Positions 7,970 to 17,599 of a DNA stretch of 64,000 nt are shown piece after piece (position 1 is the stretch's first letter; every line of letters starts with the position of its first letter). Source of the stretch: Cyanobium sp. (lineage in GTDB: Bacteria > Cyanobacteriota > Cyanobacteriia > PCC-6307 > Cyanobiaceae); assembly GCA_014191755.1 (NCBI GenBank), contig BJHE01000006.1:1-64000 (forward strand). The letters run 5' to 3'. A program made the translations under genes and the position numbers. A model generated the notes under the pieces. That model saw only the letters and a list, made by a program, of their open reading frames with translations, was not told where the DNA came from and searched no databases.

Positions 7970-10714
7970 GTGCTCCTCGCAGCCAGCCAGTCCCGCGAGC
8001 CCATCGACTTCGCGGCTCTGATCAGCCCCAACATCACCAAACCCGGTCGCTACCTCGGCAATGAGCTCGGCGTCATCGACCGCGATTGGCAGCAGGCCTG
8101 GGATGCCGCCAGCGTGCGCTGGGCCCTCACCTACCCCGAGGTCTACGAGGTGGGGGCCAGTAACCTGGGCCACATCATTCTCTATTCGATTCTCAACAGC
8201 GTTCCCGGCCAGCTCTGCGACCGTTCCTACCTGCCGGCGCCCGACCTCATTCAACGCCTGCGCCAACAAGGCCTGCCCCTTTTTGCGGTCGAAAGCCGCC
8301 GCCCCCTGCACGCCTTCGACATCCTCGGCTTCAGCCTCAGCTACGAATTAGGCGCCACCAACATCCTGGAGATGCTGGATCTGGCCAGCATTCCCCTAAG
8401 AGCCGCCGACCGGGGCGACCTGCCCTTGGCCAACCCGGCGGCGCCGCCGCTGATCTTCGCCGGTGGCCCCACCGCCACCAGCAACCCCGAACCCTTCGCC
8501 GCCTTCTTCGATTTCATTGCCCTCGGCGATGGCGAGGAGCTCCTGCCCGAGATCGGCCTGGTGGTGGCCGAAGCCCGCGCTGCCGGCCTCAGCCGCCGCG
8601 AGCTGCTGCGGGATCTGGCCCAGGTGCCGGGGGTCTACGTGCCCTCGCTCTATGCCCCCGGCGCCGATGGGGTGGCCGTGGAGCCGCTGGAGCCGGGTCT
8701 GCCCCGCCGCATCCTGCGCCGCACCGCCACGCCGATGCCCCACTACGCCAGGGGCCTGGTGCCCCACATCGAAATGGTGCACGACCGCCTCACCGTGGAG
8801 ATCCGCCGCGGCTGCACCCGCGGCTGCCGCTTCTGCCAGCCCGGCATGCTCACCCGACCCGCCCGCGATGTGGAGCCCGAGGCGGTGATCGAGGCGATCG
8901 AAACCGGCATGGAGCGAACCGGCTACAGCGACTTCTCTCTGCTCTCGCTCAGCTGCAGCGATTACCTGGCCCTGCCAGCGGTGGGGGTGGAGCTGCGCAA
9001 CCGCCTCGCCGACAAAAACGTGACCCTCACCCTGCCCAGCCAGCGGGTGGATCGCTTCGACGCCGACATCGCCCACGTGCTCGGCGGCGCCCGCCAGGCG
9101 GGGCTCACCTTCGCGCCGGAGGCCGGCAGCCAGCGCCTGCGCGACATCGTGAACAAGGGCCTCACCGACGCCGAACTGCTGCGCGGCATCCGCACCGCCA
9201 TGGAGCACGGCTACCGGCGGGTGAAGCTCTATTTCATGATCGGCCTGCCCGGTGAAACCGACACCGACGTGATCGGCATTACCGAAACCTGCCGCTCCCT
9301 GCAGCAGCAATGCCGCGATCTTGGCCGGCTGGAGCTCAACCTCACGATCAGCAACTTCACACCCAAGCCCCACACCCCTTTCCAGTGGCACAGCGTGAGC
9401 ACCGCCGAATTCCGGCGCCGCCAGGAGCTGCTGCGCAGCGCCCTGCGAGGGCTGCGGGGGATCAAGGTCAACATGACCGATCCCCGCCTCTCGGCCGTGG
9501 AGGACTTCGTGGGACGCAGCGACCGGCGACTGGCCCCGGTGATCGAGGCCGCCTGGCGGGCCGGCGCCGGCCTGGACGCCTGGTTCGAATCGGCGCAGCG
9601 CACCCACGCCGCCTGGACCGGCGCCATCGAAGCGGCGGGATTAGGGGGCCGCTACCGCGCCTTGGAGATGGGCGGCTGGAGCGCCGCCGAGTCCATGCAG
9701 GCTGCGGATCTGGAGCACTTCTGCCGCCAGAGCCTGCCCTGGGACCACATCGACAGCGGGGTGGACAAGCGCTGGCTGGCCGAGGATCTGCAGCGGGCCC
9801 TGGCCGCCGCCGTGGTGCCCGACTGCTCCTTTGCGGGCTGCAGCAGCTGCGGCGTCTGCGGCCCCGAACTGGGCCACAACGTGGTGATTCCGCCGCCGCC
9901 CGTGCCCGCCGCCCTGCCCCGCCGCGCCCCCCCCAGCGAGCGGGTGGCTCGGCTGCGCTTCGGCTTCGCTAAGGGGGGCACCCTGGCCCTGATCAGCCAC
10001 CTCGACACCCTGCGGATGCTGGAGCGAGCCCTGCGCCGCAGCGGCCTGCCGGTGAGCTTCAGCGGCGGTTTCCATCCCCTGCCGCGGCTCCAGCTCGCCC
10101 TGCCGCTGCCCCTGGGGGTGGAGGGGGAAGGGGAATGGCTCGATCTGGAGTTCACGGCGCCGATCGATCCCGAGGCGGCCCGCCAAGCGCTGGCGGCGGT
10201 GCTGCCGGCGGAGTTCCGTCTGCTCTCGGCCACCATGGTGCCGGTGGCGAGCCCGAGCCTCTCCCAGGAGCTGGAGGCGGCTCAGTGGCGCTTCAGCCTG
10301 CGACCGGCCGCAACGAACGAGGAACAGGGCGCCAAAGATGCCGGGCCTGGGATGCCTCGAACCCTTCCGGAGGGTCTTGGATCCTGGCCGCCGGCCGAAG
10401 CCTGGGATCGGGCGATCAACGCCGTGCTGAATGCGCCGACGCTGCCCTGGAGGGACCAGGACAAGAAAGGCCGACCACGGGAACGGGATTGCCGGCCCTA
10501 CCTGCTGGCCCTGCGCACCACCACCCCCAAGGCCGCCGCAGCCTCAAGGGCCTTGGAGCCCCTGCGGCTGGATTTGGAGCTGGAAGCTGCCATCGACCCC
10601 CAGGGCCGCAGTCTGCGACCCGACCAGGTGGCCTACTGGCTTGCGGAAGCGCTGGCCATCCCCCTGACTGTGGACTCGGTACGGCGCCAACGGCTGCGCT
10701 TGAGGTCGTGCTAA
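7970..10714 (+). CDS. Radical SAM protein (TIGR03960-like) fused to DUF2344
   Basis: A 914-residue protein. The N-terminal part (about 20-600) looks like the TIGR03960 radical SAM family: SPNITKPGRYLGNELG at the start, a B12-binding-like region with FSLSYELGATNILEM, then RRGCTRGCRFCQPG (CxxxCxxC, about residues 282-289). An extra cysteine cluster, CSFAGCSSCGVC, lies near residue 618. The C-terminal part (about 655-914) is DUF2344/TIGR03936 (RLRFGFAKGGTLALISHLDT). The reaction is unknown. Family members usually lie beside the RNase E/G gene, as here, which suggests an RNA-related role (inference). The GTG start at 7970 lacks a clear ribosome binding site; an in-frame GTG lies two codons upstream. 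Confidence 0.9.
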   Translation: MLLAASQSREPIDFAALISPNITKPGRYLGNELGVIDRDWQQAWDAASVRWALTYPEVYEVGASNLGHIILYSILNSVPGQLCDRSYLPAPDLIQRLRQQGLPLFAVESRRPLHAFDILGFSLSYELGATNILEMLDLASIPLRAADRGDLPLANPAAPPLIFAGGPTATSNPEPFAAFFDFIALGDGEELLPEIGLVVAEARAAGLSRRELLRDLAQVPGVYVPSLYAPGADGVAVEPLEPGLPRRILRRTATPMPHYARGLVPHIEMVHDRLTVEIRRGCTRGCRFCQPGMLTRPARDVEPEAVIEAIETGMERTGYSDFSLLSLSCSDYLALPAVGVELRNRLADKNVTLTLPSQRVDRFDADIAHVLGGARQAGLTFAPEAGSQRLRDIVNKGLTDAELLRGIRTAMEHGYRRVKLYFMIGLPGETDTDVIGITETCRSLQQQCRDLGRLELNLTISNFTPKPHTPFQWHSVSTAEFRRRQELLRSALRGLRGIKVNMTDPRLSAVEDFVGRSDRRLAPVIEAAWRAGAGLDAWFESAQRTHAAWTGAIEAAGLGGRYRALEMGGWSAAESMQAADLEHFCRQSLPWDHIDSGVDKRWLAEDLQRALAAAVVPDCSFAGCSSCGVCGPELGHNVVIPPPPVPAALPRRAPPSERVARLRFGFAKGGTLALISHLDTLRMLERALRRSGLPVSFSGGFHPLPRLQLALPLPLGVEGEGEWLDLEFTAPIDPEAARQALAAVLPAEFRLLSATMVPVASPSLSQELEAAQWRFSLRPAATNEEQGAKDAGPGMPRTLPEGLGSWPPAEAWDRAINAVLNAPTLPWRDQDKKGRPRERDCRPYLLALRTTTPKAAAASRALEPLRLDLELEAAIDPQGRSLRPDQVAYWLAEALAIPLTVDSVRRQRLRLRSC

Positions 10715-11086
10715 GGTAAATAAAGGTGGGCGGGTTCAGGGTCATCTCTGCATCGCCTCCTTCAGACGCTTTCCCATCCGTTCCCTCTCACGAACGTGAC
10801 CGGAAATCGCAATCTCTGAGCACTGATCTAGGCATCAGTGACCGTTGCATTCTCCGGGTCGGGTGATTCCCTTCCCTTACAGCGCTGATCGAGCGCCAGT
10901 TCCACTAACGCTGAACCTCGTGGTTTTTCGCCTAGAGGTTTCAGGCACCACGCCCCATTTTGGCAGCTTCGCGCTTCGCGTCACGGCTGTCTAGCAGACT
11001 CGTTCGCTCCCTGAACCTCAGCTCTGCCTTCTTTCTTCCTTCTCCTGCCCACCCGGGCAGGGCTCCCCTGAGCCCAGAAATTTTCC
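10715..11086 (+). promoter_or_regulatory. Long leader region upstream of rne
   Basis: A 372-base non-coding stretch. It contains a dyad AACCTC...GAGGTT (about 10915-10941) enclosing GTGGTTTTTCGCCTA, and a pyrimidine-rich tract (TTCTTTCTTCCTTCTCC, about 11030-11046) shortly before the start codon. No AGGAGG-type ribosome binding site is visible. In other cyanobacteria the rne 5' untranslated region is long, AU/pyrimidine-rich and used for RNase E autoregulation. Its presence here fits that pattern, but the transcription start cannot be read from sequence. Confidence 0.5.
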
Positions 11087-13042
11087 ATGCCCCAGCAGAT
11101 CGTCATCGCTGAGCACCTGCGGATCGCGGCGGTGCTCAGCGACGAACGGGTCGACGAACTGATCGTCGCCCAAGGTCGCTACCAGATCGGTGATGTCTAT
11201 CTCGGCACCGTCGAGAACGTGCTCCCCGGTATCGACGCCGCTTTCGTCAACATCGGCGAAAGCGAAAAGAACGGCTTCATTCACATCACCGATCTCGGCC
11301 CCCTCCGGCTGCGCAAGGGCGGTGCCGGCATCACCGAGCTGCTTGAACCTCGCCAGAAGGTTCTGGTGCAGGTGATGAAGGAACCAACCGGCACGAAGGG
11401 TCCCCGGCTCACTGGCAACCTCTCCTTGCCGGGCCGCTTCCTGGTGCTTCAGCCCCATGGCCAGGGGGTGAGCATCTCCCGGCGCATCGATAGCGAGAAC
11501 GAACGCAACCGACTGCGGGCTCTGGGGGTGCTGATCAAGCCCCCTGGCTCCGGCCTCCTGGTCCGCACCGAGGCCGAAGGGGTCAGCGAGGATCTCCTGA
11601 TCGATGACCTTGAATCGCTGCTGCGCCAGTGGGAGGCGATCCAGCTAGCGGCCGAGACCGCCAGCCCGCCTGTGCTGCTCAACCGGGATGAGGACTTCAT
11701 CCACCGGGTGCTGCGCGACTTCTACAGCCCGGAGGTCGTGCGGGTCGTGGTGGACACTCCCGACGCGGTGGCCCGGGTGAACGCCTTCCTCGGCGCCGAT
11801 CAGACCACCCTCTCGGTCGAGCACCACGAAGAGTCCGGCGAGATTCTTGAGCATTACAAGGTCAACGCCGCCATCCGCGACGCCCTCAAGCCCAGGGTCG
11901 ACCTGCCCTCGGGGGGCTACGTGATCATCGAGCCCACCGAGGCGCTCACCGTGATTGATGTGAACTCGGGCTCCTTCACCCGCTCGGCCAACGCCCGCGA
12001 GACGGTGCTGTGGACCAACTGCGAGGCGGCGGTGGAGATTGCCCGGCAACTGAGGCTGCGCAACATCGGCGGCGTGGTGATCGTCGATTTCATCGACATG
12101 GATTCCCGCCGCGACCAGCTGCAGCTGCTGGAACATTTCACCCAGGCCACCCGCCACGATTCGGCACGACCTCAGGTCGCCCAGCTCACCGAACTGGGTT
12201 TGGTGGAACTCACCCGCAAACGCCAGGGCCAAAACATTTACGAACTCTTCGGCCGGGCCTGCCCGAGCTGCGGCGGTCTGGGGCATGTGGCTGTGCTGCC
12301 CGGCCGAGACACCCTGCAACCCCTGGCCACCGTGTCGGGACTGGTGCGCTCCGCCGCCTCCGCCCGGGCCGAGGTGAGCAGTCCAGTGGCGTTGGAGGGA
12401 AGCGGCGGCAGCCGGCGCCGACGAGGCGGCCGAGGCGGTCGCGGTGGTGATGGCAGCGAAGCGGGCACCCTGAGCGAACCCTTGGCATCAGCCGAGGAGA
12501 GTCTCCTCTCCCCGGGTGAGGAAAGCGGCCCCGACCAGGGCCCGCGTCGTCAGGAGCCCGAGGTGGTAGCGGTTCCCATGGATGACACCCAGGAACTGGT
12601 GTACGGCTGGATGGGCCTGAGTCCTGCACTGCTGCTTGAATCCCCTCCCGCAGCAGACAATCTGGTGCTGAGGATCGTGCGGCCGGGATCCGATCCGGAA
12701 GCGGTGCTGGAGGAAGCGCGGCAGCAACTCGCGGCCAGCGGCTCCCGTCGTCGCCGCCGGGGTCGGGGCAGCAGCGAAGGCCGCCAGGGATCCGCGGAAC
12801 CAGCGATGGATCATGGCGCCGACCTCGACACCTTGATGGAGATCCCCCTCGTGGAGATCACCCCCTTGGTGCTGGAGGAATCCGCCCGGTCCTTCGAAGT
12901 CCACAGCCTCGATGGTTCCGTACATCGGAGCGCAGGCGGCGACCGCAGCGAAGCCGAACCCCAGAACGGCGAGACCGCCTCAGAATCCGATGCCTCCGGT
13001 GAGCCCCGCCGCCGTCGCCGCCGTTCCTCCGCCTCCGTCTGA
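11087..13042 (+). CDS. rne: Ribonuclease E/G
   Basis: Endoribonuclease that starts mRNA decay and rRNA processing. 651 residues, typical of the compact cyanobacterial form. An S1 RNA-binding domain is near the N terminus (about 35-115, [24 protein letters not shown]). The catalytic DNase I-like region has [16 protein letters not shown] and VVIVDFIDM, whose aspartates bind the metal. The zinc-link CPSCGG sits near residue 395. The C-terminal 240 residues are low-complexity and Arg/Gly-rich, and end [20 protein letters not shown] matches the cyanobacterial nonapeptide known to bind PNPase. The gene follows the radical SAM/DUF2344 gene after a long leader, and its end overlaps rnhB by 53 bases. 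Confidence 0.97.
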   Translation: MPQQIVIAEHLRIAAVLSDERVDELIVAQGRYQIGDVYLGTVENVLPGIDAAFVNIGESEKNGFIHITDLGPLRLRKGGAGITELLEPRQKVLVQVMKEPTGTKGPRLTGNLSLPGRFLVLQPHGQGVSISRRIDSENERNRLRALGVLIKPPGSGLLVRTEAEGVSEDLLIDDLESLLRQWEAIQLAAETASPPVLLNRDEDFIHRVLRDFYSPEVVRVVVDTPDAVARVNAFLGADQTTLSVEHHEESGEILEHYKVNAAIRDALKPRVDLPSGGYVIIEPTEALTVIDVNSGSFTRSANARETVLWTNCEAAVEIARQLRLRNIGGVVIVDFIDMDSRRDQLQLLEHFTQATRHDSARPQVAQLTELGLVELTRKRQGQNIYELFGRACPSCGGLGHVAVLPGRDTLQPLATVSGLVRSAASARAEVSSPVALEGSGGSRRRRGGRGGRGGDGSEAGTLSEPLASAEESLLSPGEESGPDQGPRRQEPEVVAVPMDDTQELVYGWMGLSPALLLESPPAADNLVLRIVRPGSDPEAVLEEARQQLAASGSRRRRRGRGSSEGRQGSAEPAMDHGADLDTLMEIPLVEITPLVLEESARSFEVHSLDGSVHRSAGGDRSEAEPQNGETASESDASGEPRRRRRRSSASV

Positions 13043-13760
13043 GGGGGATCCCTGGGCAGGCCACGATCCTTGCTGCTGCGCCGGGGTCGATGAGGTGGGG
13101 CGGGGCTGTCTGTTCGGCCCCGTCTTCGCTGCGGCGGTGGTGCTGCCGGCGGCATCACTCCCGCCGCTGGTGAGTGCCGGCCTCACCGACAGCAAGAAGC
13201 TCTCCGCCCGGCGCCGGGAGGAGCTGGTGCCCCTGATCCGCGATCGCGCGGTGCACTGGTCCCTCGGCCAGGCCAGTGCGGCCGAGATCGATCGCTGGGG
13301 CATCCGGGCGGCCACCGAGAGGGCGATGCTGCGGGCCCTGCACCGTCTGCCTTCGCCACCACGGATGCTGCTCGTGGATGGGTGCCTTCCCCTGAGGGGC
13401 TGGAGCGGAGCCCAGCGCACCCTGATCAGCGGTGACAGCCGTTGCGCCGCCATCGCCGCGGCGAGTGTGCTGGCCAAGGTGGAACGGGATGCGCTGCTCG
13501 AAAGGCTGGCGGTCCGATTTCCGGGCTACGGCCTGGAGCGCCATCGGGGCTATGGCACAGCCCAGCACCAGGAAGCCCTCCGGCAGCTGGGGCCCACCCC
13601 CCTTCACCGCCACTGCTTTCTGGGTTTTCTCAGGGCAGCTGCGGCGATCGACAGCGACGCCCCACCTCATGAGCGCGAGGTCCTGACCATCGCTGCGGGC
13701 GGCCAGCAAGGGAGTCAAGGATCCGGAAATCCATCCGCGCGGCCGTGGCACCAGGCCTGA
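12990..13760 (+). CDS. rnhB: Ribonuclease HII
   Basis: Cleaves the RNA strand of RNA-DNA hybrids and removes misincorporated ribonucleotides. 256 residues. The catalytic core shows [15 protein letters not shown] (Asp and Glu of DExGRG), [19 protein letters not shown] and [10 protein letters not shown]. The ATG at 12990 lies inside rne in another frame, so the genes overlap by 53 bases and are probably translationally coupled. The first 30 residues are Ala/Pro-rich and precede the conserved domain. They look like a by-product of the overlap with the RNase E arginine tail. The 3' end overlaps the opposing DUF1997 gene by 46 bases. Confidence 0.96.
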   Translation: MPPVSPAAVAAVPPPPSEGDPWAGHDPCCCAGVDEVGRGCLFGPVFAAAVVLPAASLPPLVSAGLTDSKKLSARRREELVPLIRDRAVHWSLGQASAAEIDRWGIRAATERAMLRALHRLPSPPRMLLVDGCLPLRGWSGAQRTLISGDSRCAAIAAASVLAKVERDALLERLAVRFPGYGLERHRGYGTAQHQEALRQLGPTPLHRHCFLGFLRAAAAIDSDAPPHEREVLTIAAGGQQGSQGSGNPSARPWHQA

Positions 13761-14248
13761 AAGTCGCCCGCCAGTTGCTGGCCCACCCGGCGACGGATGC
13801 CCAGCAGGATCCCGCTCAGCAACGAGCGGCCGGTGGCCTCGAGAACCCGGGGAGGAATGAGCCGCAGCAGGGGCGGCTGACTCACCTGCACGGCCAGCCG
13901 GGCCTCGCCCTCGAGGCCTGAGGCCGTGGCCTGCAGCCAGGAATGGAGCTGGAGCTGGAAGTCATCCACCAAGCCGAGGCCCTCAAGCTGACAGTCCACG
14001 GCCTCCAGCTCCAGGCGTCCCTGCTGGTGACGGGCCTGCAGCTCAACGATGGGCTGCACCTGGAGCTGAAACACCTGCACCCGGGTCACGGTGTAGAGGT
14101 AATGGCCGGGGCCGAGGGGCACCAACTGGCGAGAATCAAGCAGTGCCGCCACCACGCGTGCCTCGTCGTCGAGGTAATCCGGCAACAAATCGGCCGGTTC
14201 GATCGTGGGAAGACTCAGCTGCTGACTGGCGCTGAAGGCCAGGGGCAT
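13715..14248 (-). CDS. DUF1997 family protein
   Basis: A 177-residue soluble protein resembling the DUF1997 family found in cyanobacteria and plastids. It has the pattern [26 protein letters not shown], then [22 protein letters not shown], and a C-terminal helical segment with [18 protein letters not shown]. No catalytic residues are recognisable and no function is established. The start is 51 bases from the divergent pheA start, so the two probably share a promoter region. Its 3' end overlaps rnhB tail to tail. Confidence 0.75.
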   Translation of the reverse strand: MPLAFSASQQLSLPTIEPADLLPDYLDDEARVVAALLDSRQLVPLGPGHYLYTVTRVQVFQLQVQPIVELQARHQQGRLELEAVDCQLEGLGLVDDFQLQLHSWLQATASGLEGEARLAVQVSQPPLLRLIPPRVLEATGRSLLSGILLGIRRRVGQQLAGDFQAWCHGRADGFPDP

Positions 14249-14299
14249 GGCCTGGGGGCCGACAGGTCATGATCCTATCGGCCTCCCTGTCCCCGCCTT

Positions 14300-15148
14300 A
14301 TGCGCCTCGCATTCCTCGGCCCCGTCGGTACCTACGGCGAACAGGCAGCCCAGCGACTGGCTGCCCTGGAGGGGATCTCGGCGGAACTGGTGCCGCGAGC
14401 CGGCATCCGGGCGGTGATCGAAGCCGTGGCCAACGGCGACTGCGCCGCCGCCGTGGTGCCGGTGGAGAACTCCGTGGAGGGAGGTGTGACCGCCTGCCTG
14501 GATGCCCTCTGGGAACAGCCGGAGCTCAGTGTGGCGCGGGCGCTGGTGCTGCCAATCCGCCACGCCCTGCTCGGTAGCGGCCCCCTAGAGGGCGTCAGCG
14601 AAGTGCTCTCCCATCCCCAGGCCCTGGCGCAATGCAGCCAGTGGCTGGCGCAACACCTCGGCTCCGCCCTGCAGCTGCCCACCAGCTCCACCGCCGAAGC
14701 GGCCCGCCTGGTGCGGGGCAGCCGGTTCCGGGCCGCCGTGGCCTCGCTGGAGGCGGGCAGGGAGCACGAACTGGAAGTGCTGGCCTACCCGGTGAACGAT
14801 GTGCCGGGGAACTGCACCCGCTTTCTGCTGTTGCGGCGCGGAGGCCGACAGCAGGAGGGTCCCCTGGCCAGCCTGGCCTTCTCCCTGCGGGCCAACCGCC
14901 CGGGTGCGCTGCTGGAGGCCCTTGGCTGTTTCTCCCGGCAAGGACTCAACATGACCCGGATCGAATCCCGGCCATCGAAGCGAGAACTGGGGGAATACAT
15001 CTTTTTTGTTGACTTGGAGTTGTCCTCTGGACCCAAGCCGCTGGAGCAGGCGCTGGAGGAGCTCACCCCCCTGTGTGAACACCTCATCCTGTTCGGCGCC
15101 TATCCCCTCACCAACCTTGCGCTTGTGGAGGGATCAGCGGAAGGTTGA
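14300..15148 (+). CDS. pheA: Prephenate dehydratase
   Basis: Converts prephenate to phenylpyruvate in phenylalanine synthesis. 282 residues, a monofunctional enzyme without a chorismate mutase domain. The two-lobed dehydratase domain (1 to about 180) starts [17 protein letters not shown] and contains VPVENSVEGGV and the CTRFLLL segment (TRF active-site motif). The ACT regulatory domain (about 195-275) has LRANRPGALLEALGCF and the ESRP motif that binds phenylalanine for feedback inhibition. It is transcribed divergently from the DUF1997 gene and converges with the methyltransferase gene 8 bases downstream. Confidence 0.97.
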   Translation: MRLAFLGPVGTYGEQAAQRLAALEGISAELVPRAGIRAVIEAVANGDCAAAVVPVENSVEGGVTACLDALWEQPELSVARALVLPIRHALLGSGPLEGVSEVLSHPQALAQCSQWLAQHLGSALQLPTSSTAEAARLVRGSRFRAAVASLEAGREHELEVLAYPVNDVPGNCTRFLLLRRGGRQQEGPLASLAFSLRANRPGALLEALGCFSRQGLNMTRIESRPSKRELGEYIFFVDLELSSGPKPLEQALEELTPLCEHLILFGAYPLTNLALVEGSAEG

Positions 15149-15155
15149 GGCGGCC

Positions 15156-16109
15156 TCAGCCCCCCTTGCGGCCCCGGAACACCCCGAACTGCATCAAGCC
15201 TCGGCGAAAGGCCCAGTCCATGAGGAGCAGGGTGGGGATCTCCCGCACACCCTGAAGCACCGCGGCCGGACCCAGCCCCAGCACAGCACCAGGGCGACGC
15301 ACCCCCTCGGCGATCGAATCGAGCCAGGAGGGCAGGGTGGCCGTGGTCCAGTCGTCGGTCTCCACCCGCAGGCCCGCCGCATGAGGGCTGGCTTCGAGGT
15401 TGGCCCTGAGGGAACGGATGCTGGAGAAGGCGGGGTGAGCCCATTGGTTGAGCAGCTGCCGCACCACCCAACGCTCTAACGGCGTGGTTGCTCCATCGGC
15501 AGCATCCCGCTGATTCCAGTCGGCCACGGCCAGGCGGCCACCGGGCCCGAGCACCCGCAACAGTTCGTCGGCGTAGCGCTGCTTATCGGGCATATGGGGG
15601 CCGGCCTCCACGCTCCACACCCCATCGAAGCCGCCGTCCGGCAGTTCCAGGGCGAGGGCATCCATCACGGCGAAGCGGCACTGCCCTGCCAGTTCGGGAG
15701 GCGTAAGGGCCTTAGCGCGAGCCACTTGGGCCGCGCTGATGCTGATGCCCAGCACGGTGAAGCCGTAATCCCGAGCCAGGATCCTGGCACTGCCGCCGAT
15801 GCCGCAGCCCACATCCAAAACGCGGCTGCCGGGGGGCAATGCATCGAGATGGCTCCAACGCACGAGGGCATGAACCAGATCCACCTTGGCGGCCCGGAAG
15901 TCGCGGGGCCGGGGGGGAGAGCCGTAATGCCCCAGGTGCACATGGTCGCCCCAGAGGTTCTCCAACAGGGCATCCTCTGTCCAGCGGTCGTAGGCGCGAG
16001 CCACGCTGGCGGCATCCTGATAGGCCCGATCACGGCGCTGCCAGAGACGAAGCAAAGCAGCCGCACTGGTCAGTCCAGCCAAACCGAGGACCCACGGGGT
16101 CAGCGACAT
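15156..16109 (-). CDS. MPBQ/MSBQ methyltransferase-like (Sll0418 type)
   Basis: A 317-residue S-adenosylmethionine methyltransferase. It has one N-terminal membrane anchor (about 3-23), then a class I fold with VLDVGCGIGGSARILARDYG (SAM-binding motif I) and WSVEAGPHMPDK. The layout, including YDRWTEDALLENLWGDHVHLGHYG and the tail LLMDWAFRRGLMQFGVF, closely resembles Synechocystis Sll0418. That enzyme methylates 2-methyl-6-phytyl/solanesyl-benzoquinone in tocopherol and plastoquinone synthesis. A gamma-tocopherol methyltransferase is a less likely alternative. TTG at 16115 is in frame, but ATG at 16109 is preferred; it follows the upstream gene's stop by two bases (TGACCATG), indicating an operon with the LON-domain gene. 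Confidence 0.85.
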   Translation of the reverse strand: MSLTPWVLGLAGLTSAAALLRLWQRRDRAYQDAASVARAYDRWTEDALLENLWGDHVHLGHYGSPPRPRDFRAAKVDLVHALVRWSHLDALPPGSRVLDVGCGIGGSARILARDYGFTVLGISISAAQVARAKALTPPELAGQCRFAVMDALALELPDGGFDGVWSVEAGPHMPDKQRYADELLRVLGPGGRLAVADWNQRDAADGATTPLERWVVRQLLNQWAHPAFSSIRSLRANLEASPHAAGLRVETDDWTTATLPSWLDSIAEGVRRPGAVLGLGPAAVLQGVREIPTLLLMDWAFRRGLMQFGVFRGRKGG

Positions 16110-16111
16110 GG

Positions 16112-16837
16112 TCAACGATCACCGAGGCTGTCACGCTGCCCCTCATCGGGATCAAGCCCTTCGAAGCCGGCTGGATCATCCCCGAGGCCTTCAAAGGTGT
16201 CTTTCAAAACGGTGCGGGCGGCCAGCTGACGACGGGTCTGATCGAGGAGGGTGAATTCCTGCCGCAGGCGCTCACCCGTGTCGGTGATTTCCAGCAGGGC
16301 CTGCTGGTGGTCGGCCACCGGTCCACCCAGATGGGAGCCGATCCAGAAGGAAAGCTCCCGGGGTAGGTCCGGAAGATCGGCAGGAAGGGCGGAGGGCTTG
16401 CCGATCAGCTTGCCGGTAAGTTCCACCACATCCCGGAGCGCCTCGGTCACCTGGGAGGCAAGGCCTTCGAGGTCGCCGTGGTTCTCACTAACGCTGTCCT
16501 CGATCCAGCTCACCATGCCGACCCGGAACGGCGCCTCGCGCACGATGTCGAGGATGCGGAACCGCTGCTGGCCGAGGGTCACGATGTTGCTGCGGTCATC
16601 GTCCTGGGTCTGGCAGTGCAGGATCTCGGCACAGCAGCCCACATCGGCCATGCGCTGCTCCTGGGGATCCCAGCGGACCACACCGAAACGGCGATCCTCC
16701 GCCATCACGGTGCGAAGCATCATGCGGTAACGGGGTTCGAAGATGTGAAGGGGCAGCACCTCCTGAGGGAAGAGCACCACATCCGGGAGGGGGAACAGGG
16801 GCAGTTCCCTAACGGCCAGGTCGCTCACGCCACCCAT
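16112..16837 (-). CDS. LON N-terminal (substrate-binding) domain protein
   Basis: About 241 residues forming a stand-alone LON/PUA-like domain: RELPLFPLPDVVLFPQEVLPLHIFEPRYRMM, then FGVVRW, DVGCCAEI and VTLGQQRFRIL. The ATPase and serine-lysine protease parts of Lon are absent, so it is a Lon-domain-only protein as found widely in cyanobacteria. Its function is unknown, though protein or substrate recognition is plausible. GTG at 16828 is an equally good start and would place VSDLAVREL at the N terminus. It lies just upstream of the methyltransferase gene in the same transcript and downstream of the rpsJ terminator. Confidence 0.85.
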   Translation of the reverse strand: MGGVSDLAVRELPLFPLPDVVLFPQEVLPLHIFEPRYRMMLRTVMAEDRRFGVVRWDPQEQRMADVGCCAEILHCQTQDDDRSNIVTLGQQRFRILDIVREAPFRVGMVSWIEDSVSENHGDLEGLASQVTEALRDVVELTGKLIGKPSALPADLPDLPRELSFWIGSHLGGPVADHQQALLEITDTGERLRQEFTLLDQTRRQLAARTVLKDTFEGLGDDPAGFEGLDPDEGQRDSLGDR

Positions 16838-16925
16838 CCGGCCAGGGGAACCAGGACCCTGCTCGGGCACGGGGTGGCCGGGCGTGGGGTTGGCAAGGGC
16901 AAGCACGAATCACTTGGGTGATCCT

Positions 16926-16961
16926 AGAAAGAAGCCCCTGCCGCCGGGATGGCGACAGGGG
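16926..16961 (-). terminator. Intrinsic terminator after rpsJ
   Basis: On the minus strand CCCCTGTCGCC and GGCGGCAGGGG form an 11-bp stem with one mismatch around a 5-base loop, followed by CTTCTTTCT. It lies 118 bases after the rpsJ stop and separates the str operon from the LON-domain gene. Confidence 0.8.
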
Positions 16962-17078
16962 TCACGGACAATGCACCCAGGGTTAGCTCAACCGTCAGGC
17001 GTTACCCGATCGGAACCAGCCGTTCGAGCGGGTGCACCGGCAGTCAGGTGGAGACCCAGCCGGAGGCAGCCACCGAGG

Positions 17079-17399
17079 TCAGAGCTTCACTTCGATATCC
17101 ACGCCACTGGGAAGGTCGAGCTTCATTAGGGCGTCGATGGTCTTGGAGCTGGGGCTGTAGATGTCGATGATGCGGCGATGGGTGCGGGTTTCGAAGTGCT
17201 CTCGGGAGTCCTTGTCCACGTGGGGCGAGCGCAGCACGCAATAGATCTTCCGTTTCGTGGGCAGAGGGATTGGCCCGATCGCCGTGGCTGCCGTGTGATC
17301 GGCGGTTTCAATGATTTTTTCGCAAGAGAGATCCAGCATGCGGCGATCAAACGCTTTGAGACGGATGCGGATCTTCTGCTGGGCAAGGGCGGAGGCCAT
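17079..17399 (-). CDS. rpsJ: 30S ribosomal protein S10
   Basis: 106 residues, the normal length. Contains [39 protein letters not shown] and the C-terminal [12 protein letters not shown]10 binds the 30S head. It is also NusE, the partner of NusB/NusG in transcription antitermination. Here it ends the str operon after tuf, as in cyanobacteria, instead of heading the rplC cluster. The open frame extends to 17726, but ATG at 17399 matches the family start. Confidence 0.97.
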   Translation of the reverse strand: MASALAQQKIRIRLKAFDRRMLDLSCEKIIETADHTAATAIGPIPLPTKRKIYCVLRSPHVDKDSREHFETRTHRRIIDIYSPSSKTIDALMKLDLPSGVDIEVKL

Positions 17400-17599
17400 G
17401 GGAATCGGGCAGAGGGAAGAACCAGAACGGGTGGCAGCAGGAGCGACGGTCGGCCCTGCAGCACGGGTTGTCGAGGTGCGGAAACGGAAGCAACGATCGA
17501 AGCTCAGAGGGATCAGGTACCCAGCTGACGGCGGGTGGTGATCCCTCGGATGATCCGACCGGATGGCACAAACGTGAACTGGAAAGTGATCCGGAGAGA

